Positions 47,201 to 54,954 of a DNA stretch of 64,000 bases are shown one piece after another. Source of the stretch: Carettochelys insculpta (Eukaryota > Chordata > Testudines > Carettochelyidae); assembly GCF_033958435.1 (NCBI RefSeq), contig NC_134137.1:220761501-220825500 (forward strand). The letters are read 5' to 3'. Position numbers and translations under genes: made by a program. The notes below the pieces were generated by a model that was not told the origin of the DNA, searched no databases, and was given only the letters and a program-made list of their open reading frames with translations. Every line of letters starts with the position of its first letter. The stretch's first letter is position 1.

Positions 47201-49873
47201 CGAAGTGTGATGTACAAACCAACAACACAATGGTCCCAAAATCAGCGTGTAGTGAGCACATGGGTTGTATACAAAACGTTGTAAACATATCCTAGAAATA
47301 CATTCTTAAGCCTGAAAAGTTTGCTGGCAAGGCAGATGAGTTGGTATACCAGGGAGCTGACCACACAGCTTAGCAGCAGCAAGATTCACCTGCTGAAGCT
47401 GAGAGGGATAGAAAAGTAGGTCACAATTGTGAGTATCCCAGGCAAGAAGTCACTAACCACAAGAGGATGGCATCTCTTAGAACTTGCCAATTTTTAATCT
47501 GCTTGTCTTATTTTGATTTGCAGTAAGTGACTCTGATACACTGTGTATATCTCTATTCAGTCTGAATTACTGGGAGTCTCACTGACAGTTTGCCCAAGAG
47601 AACCACCCTGTACCACAGTTCTATAACGCAAACAAGAACAGCTCACATCACATGCTGTAACAGGTATCCCTGGGGCTTCACCTCAGCAATGCACACTACA
47701 GGTTGAACCACTCATTTGTCACCCTTGGGACCTTCCCAATGCCATATGAGAGAGTTTGCCAGAACACTATTTTCTAGCACATTATCAACACTTCCACTGC
47801 TTACTGGGCTCTTAGAAGATATTGAGGGGTCAACTGCAGCTAAACACCACAGACCACTGAGTGCCTGGACTGGTGGCTGGAAACAAACTTTATGGGACTG
47901 TGGGAAACATGGCTATGCCCATGATAAGCGGGCATCCAGCTAACTAAAATCATGCCAGATTATGGAGTTTGCAGGATGAGAGCATTCTGAATTAGAGAAT
48001 TTCAACCTGTATAAATTGTTAGTATAAGACGACTCAAATGTGGGAGAGGAAAGATGAAGGCCCTAAGAACTGGGTTTGAAACACTAACTTATGAGAAAAA
48101 CAGGAAGTTCCATATTTACTAGGTGGGCTGTCAAAGCATCAGAGGAGATTTTGAAAGGAATAGCTTCCTTACAGCTGTACATGCATATTAAAGATCCCAA
48201 AGCACCTCTATAACTAAAGAGGTCTGGCTTGCTGTTCTCACACAAAACTTCCCTTTCTTACCCTTGTATGCCATGTGCCATCCTCTACCATTAAGCTATA
48301 CCAACCATCAGATTTTGTGAAAATACAAAAATGTTGCCCATTTTTAGAACCAAAGTGAATCTCTTTGATATTCTGAAATGTTTGGATACTCTCCTCCCCT
48401 ATTTCCAGATTCTAACTGGAATCAATGGAAATTTCAGAGGGTCACCTGCTCTCGTAATTGTCACAGACAATTCTGCATACCAAAAAGCTCCAAATAGTAA
48501 TGATAAGCACACTTTTTGGGGATGATCATGTGGGCTACCTCACCCTGAACCTTTTGAGGTTCCTTCATCATTGTTCAGAATGAAACTCCTCTTTGTCTTG
48601 CACTGACTGGCATCCTATAGTCTAATAGTGAATGAGATCATAAAATGATAAAATAGTCCCTTGAATTCTGATGTATACTACTTCCTGGACTTGTTCAAGA
48701 GTTGTATTTTCAGATGTAACCAAAAAAATGATCTTCAAAACTTCTGACGCATGTTTCCTGGACAAGTTCAATCCTACTGAGAAAAAGTTTGTTCTGGTTA
48801 TTTTGCACTCATGCACTCATTATCAATCAGAAGTAGTGACATGGACAAGAAAAAAAAACCCTGGAGAAGATATTTCCTAATCCACCTGTTTGTGGTTTAT
48901 TTTCTGGCATGGATGCCTAAATATATTTAAAACATAATGAGCCACAAAGTGGGTAAACAATAGATCAATGTTACTTAGTTTGGTAAATACAGCTTGCAGT
49001 TCATTTCTCCCTCTCTCTCTCATACTTTACCTGAAGAAGCAATGATCTAACATCTGCTAACAATCTTTGGTTTTGCATATTTAAAACAAGTATAATCGTT
49101 CTCTTATTAAGAAATCACCTACACAGCTCCTTTTCAAAACAATACATTGTTAAGGATTATCTTTTAAGGTTTCAAATGATATTAAAAAATTCTGAGAACC
49201 AACAGACCTGATCTGCTTGGTCATGCTACACTGCTACTGTGGAATCTGGGTGCCACAAAGACACATGACCTGCGTTTTAAGTAGGCGTTGAGCTTGTGTG
49301 GCCACTCAGGAAAAATTCCAATGCTACCCAGTTGATTACCAGAGCGATCTCAGCTAGGTTTTATGCTTCTGTTGGTGGTGAACACACATATTTCAGTGCA
49401 CATTAATTTTTTTTCTGAGCATGGATGGAAAAGATTAGCAGGAACACTGCATGTCACTGCATCACCTGATGCTGTAATCCACCGTGAAATTTTATATTTT
49501 TCACAAGGGGATGGGAGAAATCAAACTAAAAGTTCTCCTACCTTAGGGAATTTCTATATAAGGTATTTCTATATGAGGAAGTAAACAATGAGGCTATTCC
49601 TTAGGCTTCCCTGAGTTTGTTTACTTTTAGAAACAGAGCAAAGACATTAAGTTTGATTAAGTTTTCCATTTCCAAAATTAAAACCATGTTATAGGCTGTG
49701 TAGCTTGTCAACATCCGAACTGTGTAGCTGAAAAGTATGCTTAGGAGAATACAAAAAGTATTTACCATTTCAACTGACCCATCTTTTGGATAATACAAGA
49801 GTTCATAACGTCGAAAGAGTGAAGCATTCGGGTCATACCATTCTGCAATGAACGCAAATCTGTCATCTTGACT
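22002..49873 (-). CDS. NME7: NME7 (nucleoside diphosphate kinase 7), partial gene, six internal exons
   Basis: Six minus-strand exons join in transcript order 49873-49766, 46485-46319, 42163-42053, 33852-33802, 27230-27023, 22107-22002. They give 250 complete codons plus one base, with no stop and no frameshift. The product has an N-terminal DM10 domain (about codons 1-90), a complete first NDK domain (KPDA lysine motif, then the NAAHGPD active-site histidine) and the start of a second NDK domain (IIKPHAV). This order is diagnostic of NME7, a ciliary and centrosomal protein associated with the gamma-tubulin ring complex and axonemal microtubules. The mammalian protein is about 376 residues, so roughly two thirds is present. 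Introns are 3280, 4155, 8200, 6571 and 4915 bp. The first coding exon and the 3' exons were not found. Identity is recognised from remembered family sequence, not from a search. Confidence 0.96.
22240..22885 (-). mobile_element. CR1 LINE 3' fragment, antisense
   Basis: On the plus strand the order is AAGAACATAAGAATGACCAT, GGTCCACCTTGCCCAAAGTG, AATGAACAGAACAGGTAAT, TGTGAAGAAATACTTTC, TTTTAAACCTGCTGCCTA and TATGGAAGCTGTTCCATACC, the reverse of the turtle-type CR1 3' half. A related copy at 59693-61110 is broken by a Penelope insertion. Confidence 0.9.
22886..23681. other. Intronic stretch without a gene
   Basis: Nothing is recognised. The opposing open frames at 22743-23066 are largely the CR1 edge. 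Confidence 0.4.
23682..23850. mobile_element. Harbinger-like MITE fragment
   Basis: Words AAGGCCAGGTCTATGCTGGC, CTTTGCAGTGCTGTAAGG and TCAGGGGTGTGAAA resemble the TCTACACT MITE group. A short (AC)n run lies at about 23741-23758. Confidence 0.5.
24315..24545. mobile_element. Harbinger-like MITE
   Basis: The left end AGGGTGTAGCTACACTAC and right words GTTGTGTTTACACCAGAGC resemble a decayed TCTACACT MITE. The interior has a GGGCTGCAGCAGCACAGCTG palindrome-like segment. It is diverged. Confidence 0.5.
24546..25335. other. Intronic stretch without a gene
   Basis: The frames at 24792-25264 have no known domain; no element is recognised. Confidence 0.4.
25336..25610. mobile_element. Harbinger-like MITE fragment
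   Basis: It begins GGCTTTATCTACACATTC and has TTTACAGTGCTGCCACAGC, then a right-hand GCCATTATAGACAAAGC. Internal inverse words (GGTAAACC and GGTTTACC types) are present. It is decayed. Confidence 0.5.
25611..27022. other. NME7 intron stretch without a gene
   Basis: 25915-26050 shares words with the GC-rich repeat at 11352-11645 (GGGGCCCAGAGCTCCCAGCTG). The remainder up to the exon at 27023 is AT-rich and unrecognised. Confidence 0.45.
27023..27230 (-). CDS. NME7: NME7 exon with active site of first NDK domain
   Basis: The exon is 208 nt (1 nt plus 69 codons). It has a TTCCTGCAG acceptor and a GTAAGT donor directly after CGA. It encodes [10 protein letters not shown], then [10 protein letters not shown], the GPANS loop, [20 protein letters not shown] and ends SAAR. 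The NAAHGPD histidine (codon at 27053-27055) is the residue phosphorylated in NDP kinases, and the preceding Arg and Asn of the binding pocket are present. The first NDK domain therefore looks catalytically intact at sequence level. Confidence 0.97.
27483..28405. mobile_element. Long Harbinger-like MITE, about 920 bp
   Basis: The left end CTATACTACACTAGGAAAT and right end TCTAGTGTAGACTATTC are inverse. Flanking arms have AAGTCAACTTTAT and TAAAATTGACTTTA words. The middle contains GCAGTGCATTGTGGGTACC, typical of a known turtle Harbinger derivative. The frames inside (27910-28206 minus and others) are not transposase. Confidence 0.75.
28406..29150. other. Intronic stretch without a gene
   Basis: Nothing is recognised here. 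Confidence 0.4.
29165..29530 (-). repeat. DIRS terminal inverted repeat and internal complementary region
   Basis: GTGGTAACAATGGTTCTTCG at 29173-29192 is repeated in inverse as CGAAGAACCATCGTTACCAC at 29453-29472. A direct partial repeat TCTTTCTTCGAGTGGTCC plus GTGGGTGCTCCATATCAGG at 29490-29525 echoes TTCTTCGAAATGTG and GTGGGTGCTCTATACTAGG of the outer copy. Paired inverted ends with an internal complementary copy are the hallmark of DIRS elements, which replicate through circular intermediates. This is the 3' side of the minus-strand element that follows. Confidence 0.8.
29601..30565 (-). pseudogene. DIRS tyrosine recombinase, broken
   Basis: On the minus strand the frame at 30565-30209 encodes the N-terminal SAM-like part ([26 protein letters not shown]). 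A frame change leads to 30218-29856 with the catalytic Arg box ([13 protein letters not shown]) and LDVRRAL. A stop separates this from 29819-29601, which contains the HxxR box (AHSTRA, 29772-29783) and [14 protein letters not shown]. The position where I expect the nucleophilic Tyr reads Cys (FVKHCAIH, codon 29673-29675). The frameshift, the stop and that change make it inactive. The Tyr comparison is from memory of the family. Confidence 0.87.
30735..31600 (-). pseudogene. DIRS reverse transcriptase tail and RNase H, broken
   Basis: The minus frame 31501-30962 opens with [10 protein letters not shown] and [18 protein letters not shown], continuing [20 protein letters not shown], the RNase H core with its acidic residues. 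It runs to [11 protein letters not shown], then shifts frame. The linker [20 protein letters not shown] follows in another frame near 30870. Upstream of 31500 only the thumb-like tail of the RT ([16 protein letters not shown]) remains, ending at a stop. The order RT, RNase H, tyrosine recombinase fits DIRS. Confidence 0.87.
31600..31770 (-). mobile_element. DIRS 5' remnant, probable ORF1 part
   Basis: On the minus strand the translation is rich in Ser, Arg, Tyr and His ([11 protein letters not shown] style), which resembles the C-terminal part of DIRS ORF1. Most of the RT is missing between here and 31590, so the copy seems internally deleted. Weakly supported. Confidence 0.45.
31775..32600. 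other. Intronic stretch, AT-rich
   Basis: No exon. A simple repeat of AAAACA units lies at 32243-32281; a T14 run at about 32598-32611 precedes a MITE fragment. Confidence 0.5.
32625..32859. mobile_element. Half copy of the foldback MITE family
   Basis: AAAGGGACTTCGAAGTACC, GCCGTGGCTACATGCGAGCC, ACACTTTGGAGTTGCC, AATGAAGTGCTGCATATGC and GGTAGTGTAGACAAGCCC follow the order of the right half of 58131-58527. The left half is absent. Confidence 0.75.
33000..33155 (+). repeat. Solo DIRS terminal fragment
   Basis: Words TCAGCGCCACTCCAGGGGG, GGTGTGCACCCACGCACAC, TTGGAATGGACATGAGCAAT and a final CTTGAAGAACC match what I know of the ends of turtle DIRS elements, and AAGAACC is shared with the end at 29455-29465. 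No coding part is attached. Confidence 0.55.
33160..33430. mobile_element. Tigger-like fragment ending GTGCAACCTG/TA
   Basis: The right border GCAGGTGCAACCTG is followed by TA (33431-33432). GGGACCACTCAGGTCCCGAGG is shared in part with the right end of 46680-47071 (GGTCCAGTCAGGTCCTGAGG). The left end is unclear. Confidence 0.5.
33802..33852 (-). CDS. NME7: NME7 micro-exon in first NDK domain
   Basis: This is a 51-nt exon (1 nt, 16 codons, 2 nt). It lies between a TTTTCTAG acceptor and a GTAAGT donor. It reads [16 protein letters not shown], matching the NDK helix after the first beta-alpha unit (the EAxxFYxxHxxKPFF pattern). It is easy to miss because of its length; the phases of both neighbours require it. 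The split codon AA|T gives Asn. Confidence 0.95.
33853..34843. other. NME7 intron stretch without a gene
   Basis: Nothing recognised in the sequence upstream of the micro-exon apart from T-rich tracts near 34540. Confidence 0.4.
34852..35960. mobile_element. hAT-like element, 1109 bp
   Basis: The ends CAGCGGTTCCCAACCTTTT and AGGTTGGGAATCCCTG are inverse. Flanks ATGTAGAG and ATCTAGAG agree at 7 of 8. The interior is C-rich and contains an exact two-unit tandem duplication of 38 bp (35529-35566 and 35567-35604). No transposase is present. Confidence 0.9.
36035..36365. mobile_element. hAT-like element, 331 bp
   Basis: Ends CAGGGGTCAGCCACC and TTGCTGACCCCG are inverse; flanks CTCTAACT and CACTAACT agree at 7 of 8. 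Confidence 0.83.
36431..36866. mobile_element. Probable hAT-like element
   Basis: The left end CAGTGATCCCCAAACTTTT is clear. The right end near CATAGTTTGTGGACATG is a decayed inverse and no flanking duplication is convincing. Open frames up to 146 codons on both strands are composition artefacts of GC-rich filler. Confidence 0.6.
36867..37300. other. Intronic stretch without a gene
   Basis: Nothing recognised. Confidence 0.35.
37301..37566. mobile_element. Tigger-like MITE, left end truncated
   Basis: Internal words CTAAGCATTACCAACAC, TTACAGCTAAATAACAGCAC and CTTTATGGGATTGTGGGAAA match the copies at 44908 and 47699. The right border GAGAGGTTCAACCTG is followed by TA. Confidence 0.8.
37610..37645. 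repeat. (AAGT)n/(AAAT)n microsatellite
   Basis: Several tandem AAGT units are followed by AAAT units. Confidence 0.85.
38110..38315. repeat. Foldback of two Penelope-like 3' ends
   Basis: The left part GGTAGCCGTGTTAGTCTGTA and TAGCACTTTAAAGACTAATA is an antisense tail. The middle has GATGAGCTTTCATGGGATAG and CCACTTCTTCAGATCC. The right part TTAGTCTTTAAAGTGTTACA is the sense tail. The outward-facing 3' ends repeat the arrangement of 1-434 and 5023-5165. Confidence 0.8.
38316..39030. other. Intronic stretch without a gene
   Basis: The 86-codon frame at 38730-38990 is unassigned and lacks splice or domain support. Confidence 0.4.
39035..40995 (+). mobile_element. CR1 LINE ORF2 fragment, sense, split by a hAT element
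   Basis: 39035-39307 reads [15 protein letters not shown], the palm motif of CR1 reverse transcriptase, then a [17 protein letters not shown] segment. After the hAT insertion (39316-40311) it resumes at about 40320 with ACTAGAGAAATGGTCTGAAG, GATCACAAGCTAAATATGAG, GGTCTAGAAAATATTACC and GATAACAGTTTTCAAATACA. It ends near 40995 at TTGGACATTAGGAGG. Stops and frameshifts are frequent. Confidence 0.9.
39316..40311. mobile_element. hAT-like element inside CR1, 996 bp
   Basis: Ends CAAGGGTGGGGAATCCCC and GCTCCCCACCTTG are inverse. Flanks ATCTAAGG and AGCTAAAG agree at 6 of 8. The interior is C-rich with CAGACCC repeats, which give overlapping frames on both strands (149 codons on minus) but no protein domain. 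Confidence 0.85.
41000..42052. other. NME7 intron stretch without a gene
   Basis: No exon or named repeat is seen before the donor at 42052. 41440-41810 has the feel of a decayed LTR or other retroelement but I cannot place it. Confidence 0.35.
42053..42163 (-). CDS. NME7: NME7 exon, beginning of first NDK domain
   Basis: The exon is 111 nt: 1 nt, 36 codons, 2 nt. It has a TTTTTCAG acceptor and a GTAAGG donor. The peptide [17 protein letters not shown] is the NDK beta1 strand with the nucleotide-binding lysine (codon at 42145-42147), followed by an [14 protein letters not shown] helix and strand. In NDP kinases this lysine contacts the phosphates. The final CG joins G of the next exon to make Arg. 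Confidence 0.96.
42164..44030. other. NME7 intron stretch without a gene
   Basis: 42235-42262 is an A/G-rich simple tract. 42865-42990 and 43110-43160 have faint SINE words (GCTAGGTGCTGTACAAACA, TTTGTACAGCACCAAGTGC). Nothing coding is seen. Confidence 0.45.
44255..44540 (+). repeat. Unassigned repeat related to 11166-11350
   Basis: It shares an ordered series of words with the first copy: GGTGACACTGCGCTCC, GCATGCAAAACAGG-like, CCTATCATTTATGATCC, CTCCTGAATGTGTG and TTGTATATGATGTTAG. It continues 180 bp further. The 108-codon frame at 44036-44362 overlaps it and is not supported as a gene. Confidence 0.5.
44908..45226. mobile_element. Tigger-like MITE (CAGGTTGAAC family)
   Basis: CAGGTTGAACATCTCTCGTCC at the left is inverse to GGAGAGGTTCAACCTC at the right. 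Internal CACTTCCAGTGCTTACTGG and AGGGGTAAATTACAGC match the other copies. Confidence 0.85.
45230..46318. other. NME7 intron stretch without a gene
   Basis: The 103-codon frame at 45653-45964 is unassigned. No repeat is recognised. Confidence 0.4.
46319..46485 (-). CDS. NME7: NME7 exon, remainder of DM10 domain
   Basis: The exon is 167 nt (55 codons plus 2 nt). It starts after a TTTGCAG acceptor and ends at AAAG before a GTAAGT donor. The translation begins [17 protein letters not shown], passes through a DLFVGNKV motif and ends [16 protein letters not shown], which closes the DM10 domain. The last two bases (AG) are completed by A from the next exon to give Arg. No substitution breaks the frame. 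Residues here are strongly conserved with what I know of mammalian NME7. Confidence 0.96.
46680..47071. mobile_element. Tigger-like element with different interior
   Basis: CCGTTGAACCTCTCTGGTC at the left and AAGGAGGTCCAATTG followed by TA at the right are decayed ends. The interior (GGGTGCTGAGACCTC, GGCCAGCAGCCAGGAGCC) differs from the 312-bp group and resembles 33160-33430. Confidence 0.6.
47699..48009. mobile_element. Tigger-like MITE with TA duplication, 311 bp
   Basis: TA lies on both sides (47697-47698, 48010-48011). Ends are CAGGTTGAACCACTC and GAATTTCAACCTG. It is the best-bounded copy of the 312-bp family. Confidence 0.88.
48012..49765. other. NME7 intron stretch without a gene
   Basis: No repeat or exon is recognised. 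Short opposite frames at 48622-48880 are chance. Confidence 0.4.
49766..49873 (-). CDS. NME7: NME7 exon, start of DM10 domain
   Basis: The exon is 108 nt, 36 codons, phase 0 on both sides. It reads [18 protein letters not shown] and continues to KDGSVEM. It is preceded on the minus strand by a TTTTCAG acceptor and followed by a GTAAAT donor. EWYDPNAS and the RRYELL and DGSVEM motifs match the N-terminal DM10 region of NME7. There is no in-frame ATG at its beginning, which fits a very short upstream initiator exon as in mammals; that exon is not visible in the 14 kb upstream. Confidence 0.95.
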
Positions 49874-50120
49874 CTGAAAAAGAAGGGACAGAGGGCTGTG
49901 ATAGCAGTTGCACGCAGACTGATCGCATTAAATTTGTTATTTCACAAATGAAAATCCTAGAGAATATGCTTCAGCACTACGAATAAGAACACTTCTAGCT
50001 GCACACCAAGGATGACAGCATTATTAATGAATCAACTCTGATGTCAAAGGAAGCCTCTTAAAATGTGGAGTTTGCCTTAAATAAGTATGATCAAAACACA
50101 TCGTCCTCATTTTGTCTATA

Positions 50121-50624
50121 CAGTAGTCCTTTGAGTTATGCAAAGTTTGCATTCCCACACACCCTTGCATAACTCAAATTTCGCGGGAGTCAGGGGGCAG
50201 CTTTTTCCCCAGCAGAACTCACATTCTGCAGCTGTGGAAGCAGCAGGTGCATCTGGAGCTCCTTTTGCATGGTAAGCCTTGGGGGTGGTGGGGGCAGTTG
50301 GGGAGGGTTAAGTTTGGTGGTGGGTTGGGGCTGTGGGAGGTGGGCAGGGGGGTTAAGCTTGGGGTGAGTTACAGCTGCAGAAGTTGTGAGGGGGTAGAGT
50401 TGAGCTGGAGCCACATGGGGTTGGTTGAGCCGGAGCCGCGCAAGTAGGTTGAAGCGGGGTAGGGAGTTGAGCTACAGTCACATACAGGGGGTGAGCAAGC
50501 CAAGGCCACGTGGGGCCGAGGGGGTTGAGCCAGGGCCACGGGGGAGCAGGATTTTGAGTTGCGCTTAACTTTCGTTAATGGGACTCAAGCGCAACTCGAA
50601 ATCATGCATTTTGAGGGCTTAATG
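50121..50624. mobile_element. Tigger-like MITE, 504 bp
   Basis: TA is present on both sides. Ends CAGTAGTCCTTTGAGTTATG and TTTTGAGGGCTTAATG are inverse. The interior is G-rich with tandem GGGTTGAGC-type units. A related right end lies at 54949. Confidence 0.8.
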
Positions 50625-50629
50625 TACTA

Positions 50630-51995
50630 GGAAAAAAAGCCCAAACAAACAACCACATTGGGGAATCCAGTCACAAGACAGCCACTGTTTAAATTCAGTT
50701 CAGCCCCACCTACTATGCATGATGGAAGGTGTTAGAGAGGCCACTTCAGCCTCTCAACTTTCTAAGGTCAAACTCAGATTGGCCTGAGACCTTGCCCACT
50801 TCCATTTGCTATCACATGTTTATCTGCTCACAGCTAACCACAGAACCTTCCCAAATTTCACAACGTGGCCCAAAGGAAAACAGATCCCTCTCTTTTTGAT
50901 GGTGACAGCAAACAATTTATTCTAATACAGAGATAAATTCACTCAAGGTTCGACAATATTAGTGTGATCTGTGACAATTTCCAAATATTAGTAAGAGGCC
51001 TGTGCACCTCAGCCTCATCTACAAATAATTTTCTATGAAAACATTTCTGAAACTAACCAAATGTAGCTGAATGTGCAAGACTTCATCGCTGCTCAAAGGC
51101 CTACCCATCTGTGCCATTTGACTCATTTGAGCTATTGGAACAACCAGGGCAAAGTTGAAGGCTTTCCAGAATGTAGGCAGACCTCAGCTTTGAGATGTTG
51201 ATGCTAGATAATTTTCAGAGGTGGCACTGCCTGACCCTCTAGCATCTGACCATCTCGATGTGGCAACCTCATCAAAAGTAAATCCAGAAGAGTACTTTAG
51301 GTATATCTGGCACTGAAGATTTGCTTTGCTCACTGAGGTTTTGAAGTGAAAGACCCTCCTTCATTAAGAGGGCTTGGAGCCAGGTCTGTATACCTATACT
51401 GGCCCAGGGTATGAAAGTCTGACAGCAAATCAGGAAAATGGACAAGAAGAATGGCAATGCCAGGTACATGAGATACTGAGTGTGCCTATCAGACGCCCGT
51501 AAAAGGGAAGGACACAATGCACATCTCAAACTCCAGCCTGTGGGTTTGATGTAAAGTCCAGACCAAACTCAGTGCCAATTTGGGATTCAAAATTCACAAT
51601 GATGTGGGAAGAGTCTCAGGAGAACATAAACTACCAAGATCTATTTACAAAGGAAAAACTGACAGGAAAACTGGCTGAAAGTCCAACTCCTGAGACAACA
51701 GGTTCCTGTGTTCACTGCTGGTTGCCAAAAGGAAGAAACGGAGGTGCTTTGGACTGCACAAGCATTTTATAGCCTCAGCTCTGAATATTTAGCGCTGTGA
51801 CAGGGCAATCAGGCAATACCAAAGGATGCTGCTTTTTTCAAAGTTCTGGTGCAGGTGGATACATGCTACAAGGGAAAATGGGCAAAGATCACTCTAATTC
51901 ACCAAAGTTCTGTTGTGCAACAGTGGTAATACGATGAACAGTTCACTAGTACCGGGTGAGGGGACAGTAGGGATGAAAGGTAATAACAGTAAAAA
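50630..51995. other. Upstream intron or 5' flank, unassigned
   Basis: 51030-51990 has the look of a decayed retroelement (AGAAACGGAGGTGCTTTGG, then TTTTATAGCC near 51770) but no domain could be read. No NME7 initiator exon or CpG-rich promoter was recognised. Confidence 0.35.
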
Positions 51996-52004
51996 TTGCA
52001 GGTA

Positions 52005-52491
52005 CAATAAACCCTTGATTTAGCGGACTAATGGGGGGAAGGGGTGAAAGGGGTAATGCAGAAAGTCCAGTATATCCAAAAGGTTATGCTGTATGATGAT
52101 GCACTGACCTGCCCAGTCACTGCCTCACTCCTGTCCCTCTGCCCCTCCTGCCCCATCCTTCCCCTCACACCTTCATCCCCTCTCCCAATTACCAAGAGTG
52201 AGGAGCTGAAGGCTGGCCTGGCTCCTTCCACCTTCTCCAGCCCCCAACTCCGAGCCACATGCATGAAGGTAGAGCAGCCTCCGACACCATGGCTGCTGCT
52301 GAGCACCATTCCAGGCAGCAGCAGCCGAGTGCTGATGTGCTCCACATACATAGGTGGTGGCCCCTCCAGCCCCAGCGACCACTCTAGTGAGTCTCCATCA
52401 TTTGTTTGCGGAGGGCCCAGGGGGCTGGCAGACAGTGTCGGTTATTTCCAAAGTCCATTATATCAGGGCCTGTTAAAATGAGGATTTACTG
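52005..52491. mobile_element. Tigger-like MITE, 487 bp, same family as 20923
   Basis: TA is on both sides. Ends CAATAAACCCTTGATTTAGC and TGAGGATTTACTG are inverse. Interior frames on both strands (up to 145 codons) are not transposase. Confidence 0.83.
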
Positions 52492-52711
52492 TATTTCATA
52501 CACTTCTAGTGGCTATTTTATTTTTATGTAAAAAATAAAGTATTTTTAACAAACATTAGGAATTGGTGGAAGCTTAGGATGCTGTTTGATACAGTGTCAT
52601 TTCAACACTGCGAACAACTGATCCGAACTTGAACCCTGAGAGCTACATAAACCTGATCTTTTGGGGACATTCAGAACTAGATTTTAGGGCTTGACCACTG
52701 TTCTCTGAGGA

Positions 52712-53125
52712 TGTGTCAACACAGCAAAGTTATTTTGGAATAACAGTCACTTTCAGAAATAACTTGGCAAGCATCTACACAGAAAAACTGCTATTTCAAA
52801 ATCATTTCAAAATAGTAGACAACTTATTGCAAATTCTGCAAACCTCATTCTAAAAGGAATAGTGCCAATTCCAAAATATCTTTTGGACAAGGAACAGAGG
52901 CTATTTCAAAATAAGCTATTCTGGAATACCTTATTCCGCAATAAAACTGCTGCGTAGACATAATATTTCAGATCAGAACACCTGAAAGCAGCGCTTTCAG
53001 GGGCTCTAACCCAAAACGGGCTCTCTTGTGCATGGACATGCTATTTTGGAATAAGTTTGCTTATTTTGGAGCTTCCCTGTAGTATGGTTCCCTTATTCTG
53101 GAATAGCTTATTTTGTGCATTTTAT
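52712..53125. mobile_element. Harbinger-like MITE, copy of the 3959 family
   Basis: GATGTGTCAACACAGCAAAG at the left, AGTTATTTTGGAATAACAG, then TATTTCAAAATCATTTCAAA and TATTCTGGAATAGC at the right follow the layout of 3959-4446. Confidence 0.65.
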
Positions 53126-53215
53126 GGGACTTATTGTAAAACTAGGGAAGTAGTAATCAACACATCGCCCTCGAAGACCTGAGTACACCTCAGATTGAGA
53201 ATCACTGGTCTAGAT

Positions 53216-53910
53216 CAGAGGTGGGTAAAACCAGCCCAGCAATGCTTCCGATTTGGCCCACCTCCCCCACTGCTCAAAGTGGCCAGTTGCTGGGGCCATG
53301 TGTGTGTCCTTGGGAGGAGTATATCTGCAAGCTTGCCCATGGCTCCATCACAGTCCTCACAGCTCCCATTGGCTAAAAACCAACGGGACCTGCCTGAGCC
53401 ATGACTGTGGCACAGGCAATGCACATACCCCACCCCCAACGCCATGCAGAGACTCACATGGCCCCTGCAGATGGTCACTTTGAGTGGCAAAGGGCCACGG
53501 TATGCAAGGAGCTGGCCAGATGGTCCTGATGGACTGCTGGTCAGGAATCACCTCAAGTAAGTGCCTTCCAACCAGGGCCTGCGCCTGGTACCCTACTACC
53601 TTCTACATCCCAACTCTGTGCCCCAGGTGACAACTCAAATCCTCTGCACCCCTGTCCTTCAGACAACCTCCTCCCAGACCCTGCACTGCCCTTCAGACAA
53701 CCCTCCTCCAGGTCAGAATCTTCTCGTACGCCCCATCCCCTTCCCAGATCCTGCACCCCAATTCCCAGCCCCAACCCTCTCCTTCATCCAAACTCCTTCC
53801 TTACCTCAAGCTCCCTTTTGTACCCAACCTCCATCCCAGAACCTGCCCCTTCCTCCTCTTACCTCACAAAAAAGGAGTGGTCCCCCATCAAAAACTATAG
53901 GCCGTCACTG
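53216..53910. mobile_element. hAT-like element with perfect 8-bp duplication, 695 bp
   Basis: GTCTAGAT occurs exactly on both sides (53208-53215, 53911-53918). Ends are CAGAGGTGGGTAAA and GGCCGTCACTG. The right flank continues as a CR1 3' end. The left flank looks like another hAT right end (GAGAATCACTG). Confidence 0.9.
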
Positions 53911-53998
53911 GTCTAGATAAGATTTAGTTCTGCAATGAGTGAAGGGGACTAGATCAGATGAACTCTTGAGGTCCCTTCCAGTCCTGCATGTCTACGAT
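53911..53998 (+). mobile_element. CR1 3' terminal piece
   Basis: ATTTAGTTCTGCAATGAGTG, GGGGACTAGATCAGATGAAC and TTGAGGTCCCTTCCAGTCC are the well-conserved CR1 3' end. It served as the target of the hAT at 53216. Confidence 0.85.
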
Positions 53999-54549
53999 TG
54001 TTCTGAAGATTGACATTCCCTATCTTCCAGAACAAGTACATCATTGGGTACTTTCTCTGCAATATTCCCATCAATGTGCTTCAAACCCTGATTTGGAGGA
54101 GCCCTGTTGAGATGAGAGGAGTGTTCATTACTGACAGTCATCCAGAGGGCTTGGAGCCAGGGGGTCATCCTGTTCCATGAGGATTAGACAGAGACCACCA
54201 ATTTATTTACACATGCCTCCACCTTCTAATAGACAGAGGTAACTAAGTCGTTACTGATCTAGATTAGATTTGACTTCGCATCCTATACATGAAAGCTCTT
54301 AACCAATCCCCAAATCCATTCAGTCTTCCTATGAAATATTTTAAAAGATTGTAGCAAAAGGTGACATCACCTAGTTATGAACTGTTCAGGTAAAAACTAA
54401 TCAGGTAATCCTAAATCTCTCTATTTCTAAAAACAAATTCTCACTTTTTAGAACCATTTTAGTAATTCCTATTCCACATTCCCCATGCTCCTTGTTATAA
54501 AAATACATTTTTTGCATCTATCACCACCCTTTGGTAATTCACCAGTGAA

Positions 54550-54949
54550 ACCCAATGGTGCAATGAGGACTATCACTCATGGCTGGTCAGCTTCCCAGTT
54601 TTTGCAAGAGACAAGGAGCTGGGAACTAAGTGGCAGCCTGGTTCCTGGCTCCCCTGCACTAGCAGGACCTGGGAAACTGACCACTCATGAGCTGGTCAGT
54701 TTTCTGGGTCCTGCAAGTGGCATGGAGACAGGAACCAGGCTGCTCTCTAGTTCCTGGCTCCCCACCACTCTGGGATGCAGGAAAGGGTGACTAGCCTTGG
54801 TGGGCTGGTCAGTTTCCCTGCTCCTGCAAGTGCAGGGGAGCCAGGAACCAGGTTTCAGCCCGGTTCCCATCTCCCCTCAACTTGCACAAAAATTTGAGTT
54901 ATGCAGGTGGGGGTGGGGTAGGGGCCTCATGTAACTTGAGGGCTTACTG
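54550..54949. mobile_element. Tigger-like MITE, left end unclear
   Basis: The right end TGTAACTTGAGGGCTTACTG is followed by TA. AAAATTTGAGTTATGCAGG inside matches the family at 50121. The interior has three imperfect repeats of CTGGTCAGTTTCC and CAGGAACCAGG words. Confidence 0.65.
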
Positions 54950-54954
54950 TACTT

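Noticed and set aside
52044..52481. 145-codon plus frame
   Set aside because: It is confined within the Tigger-like MITE 52005-52491 and has no transposase motif.
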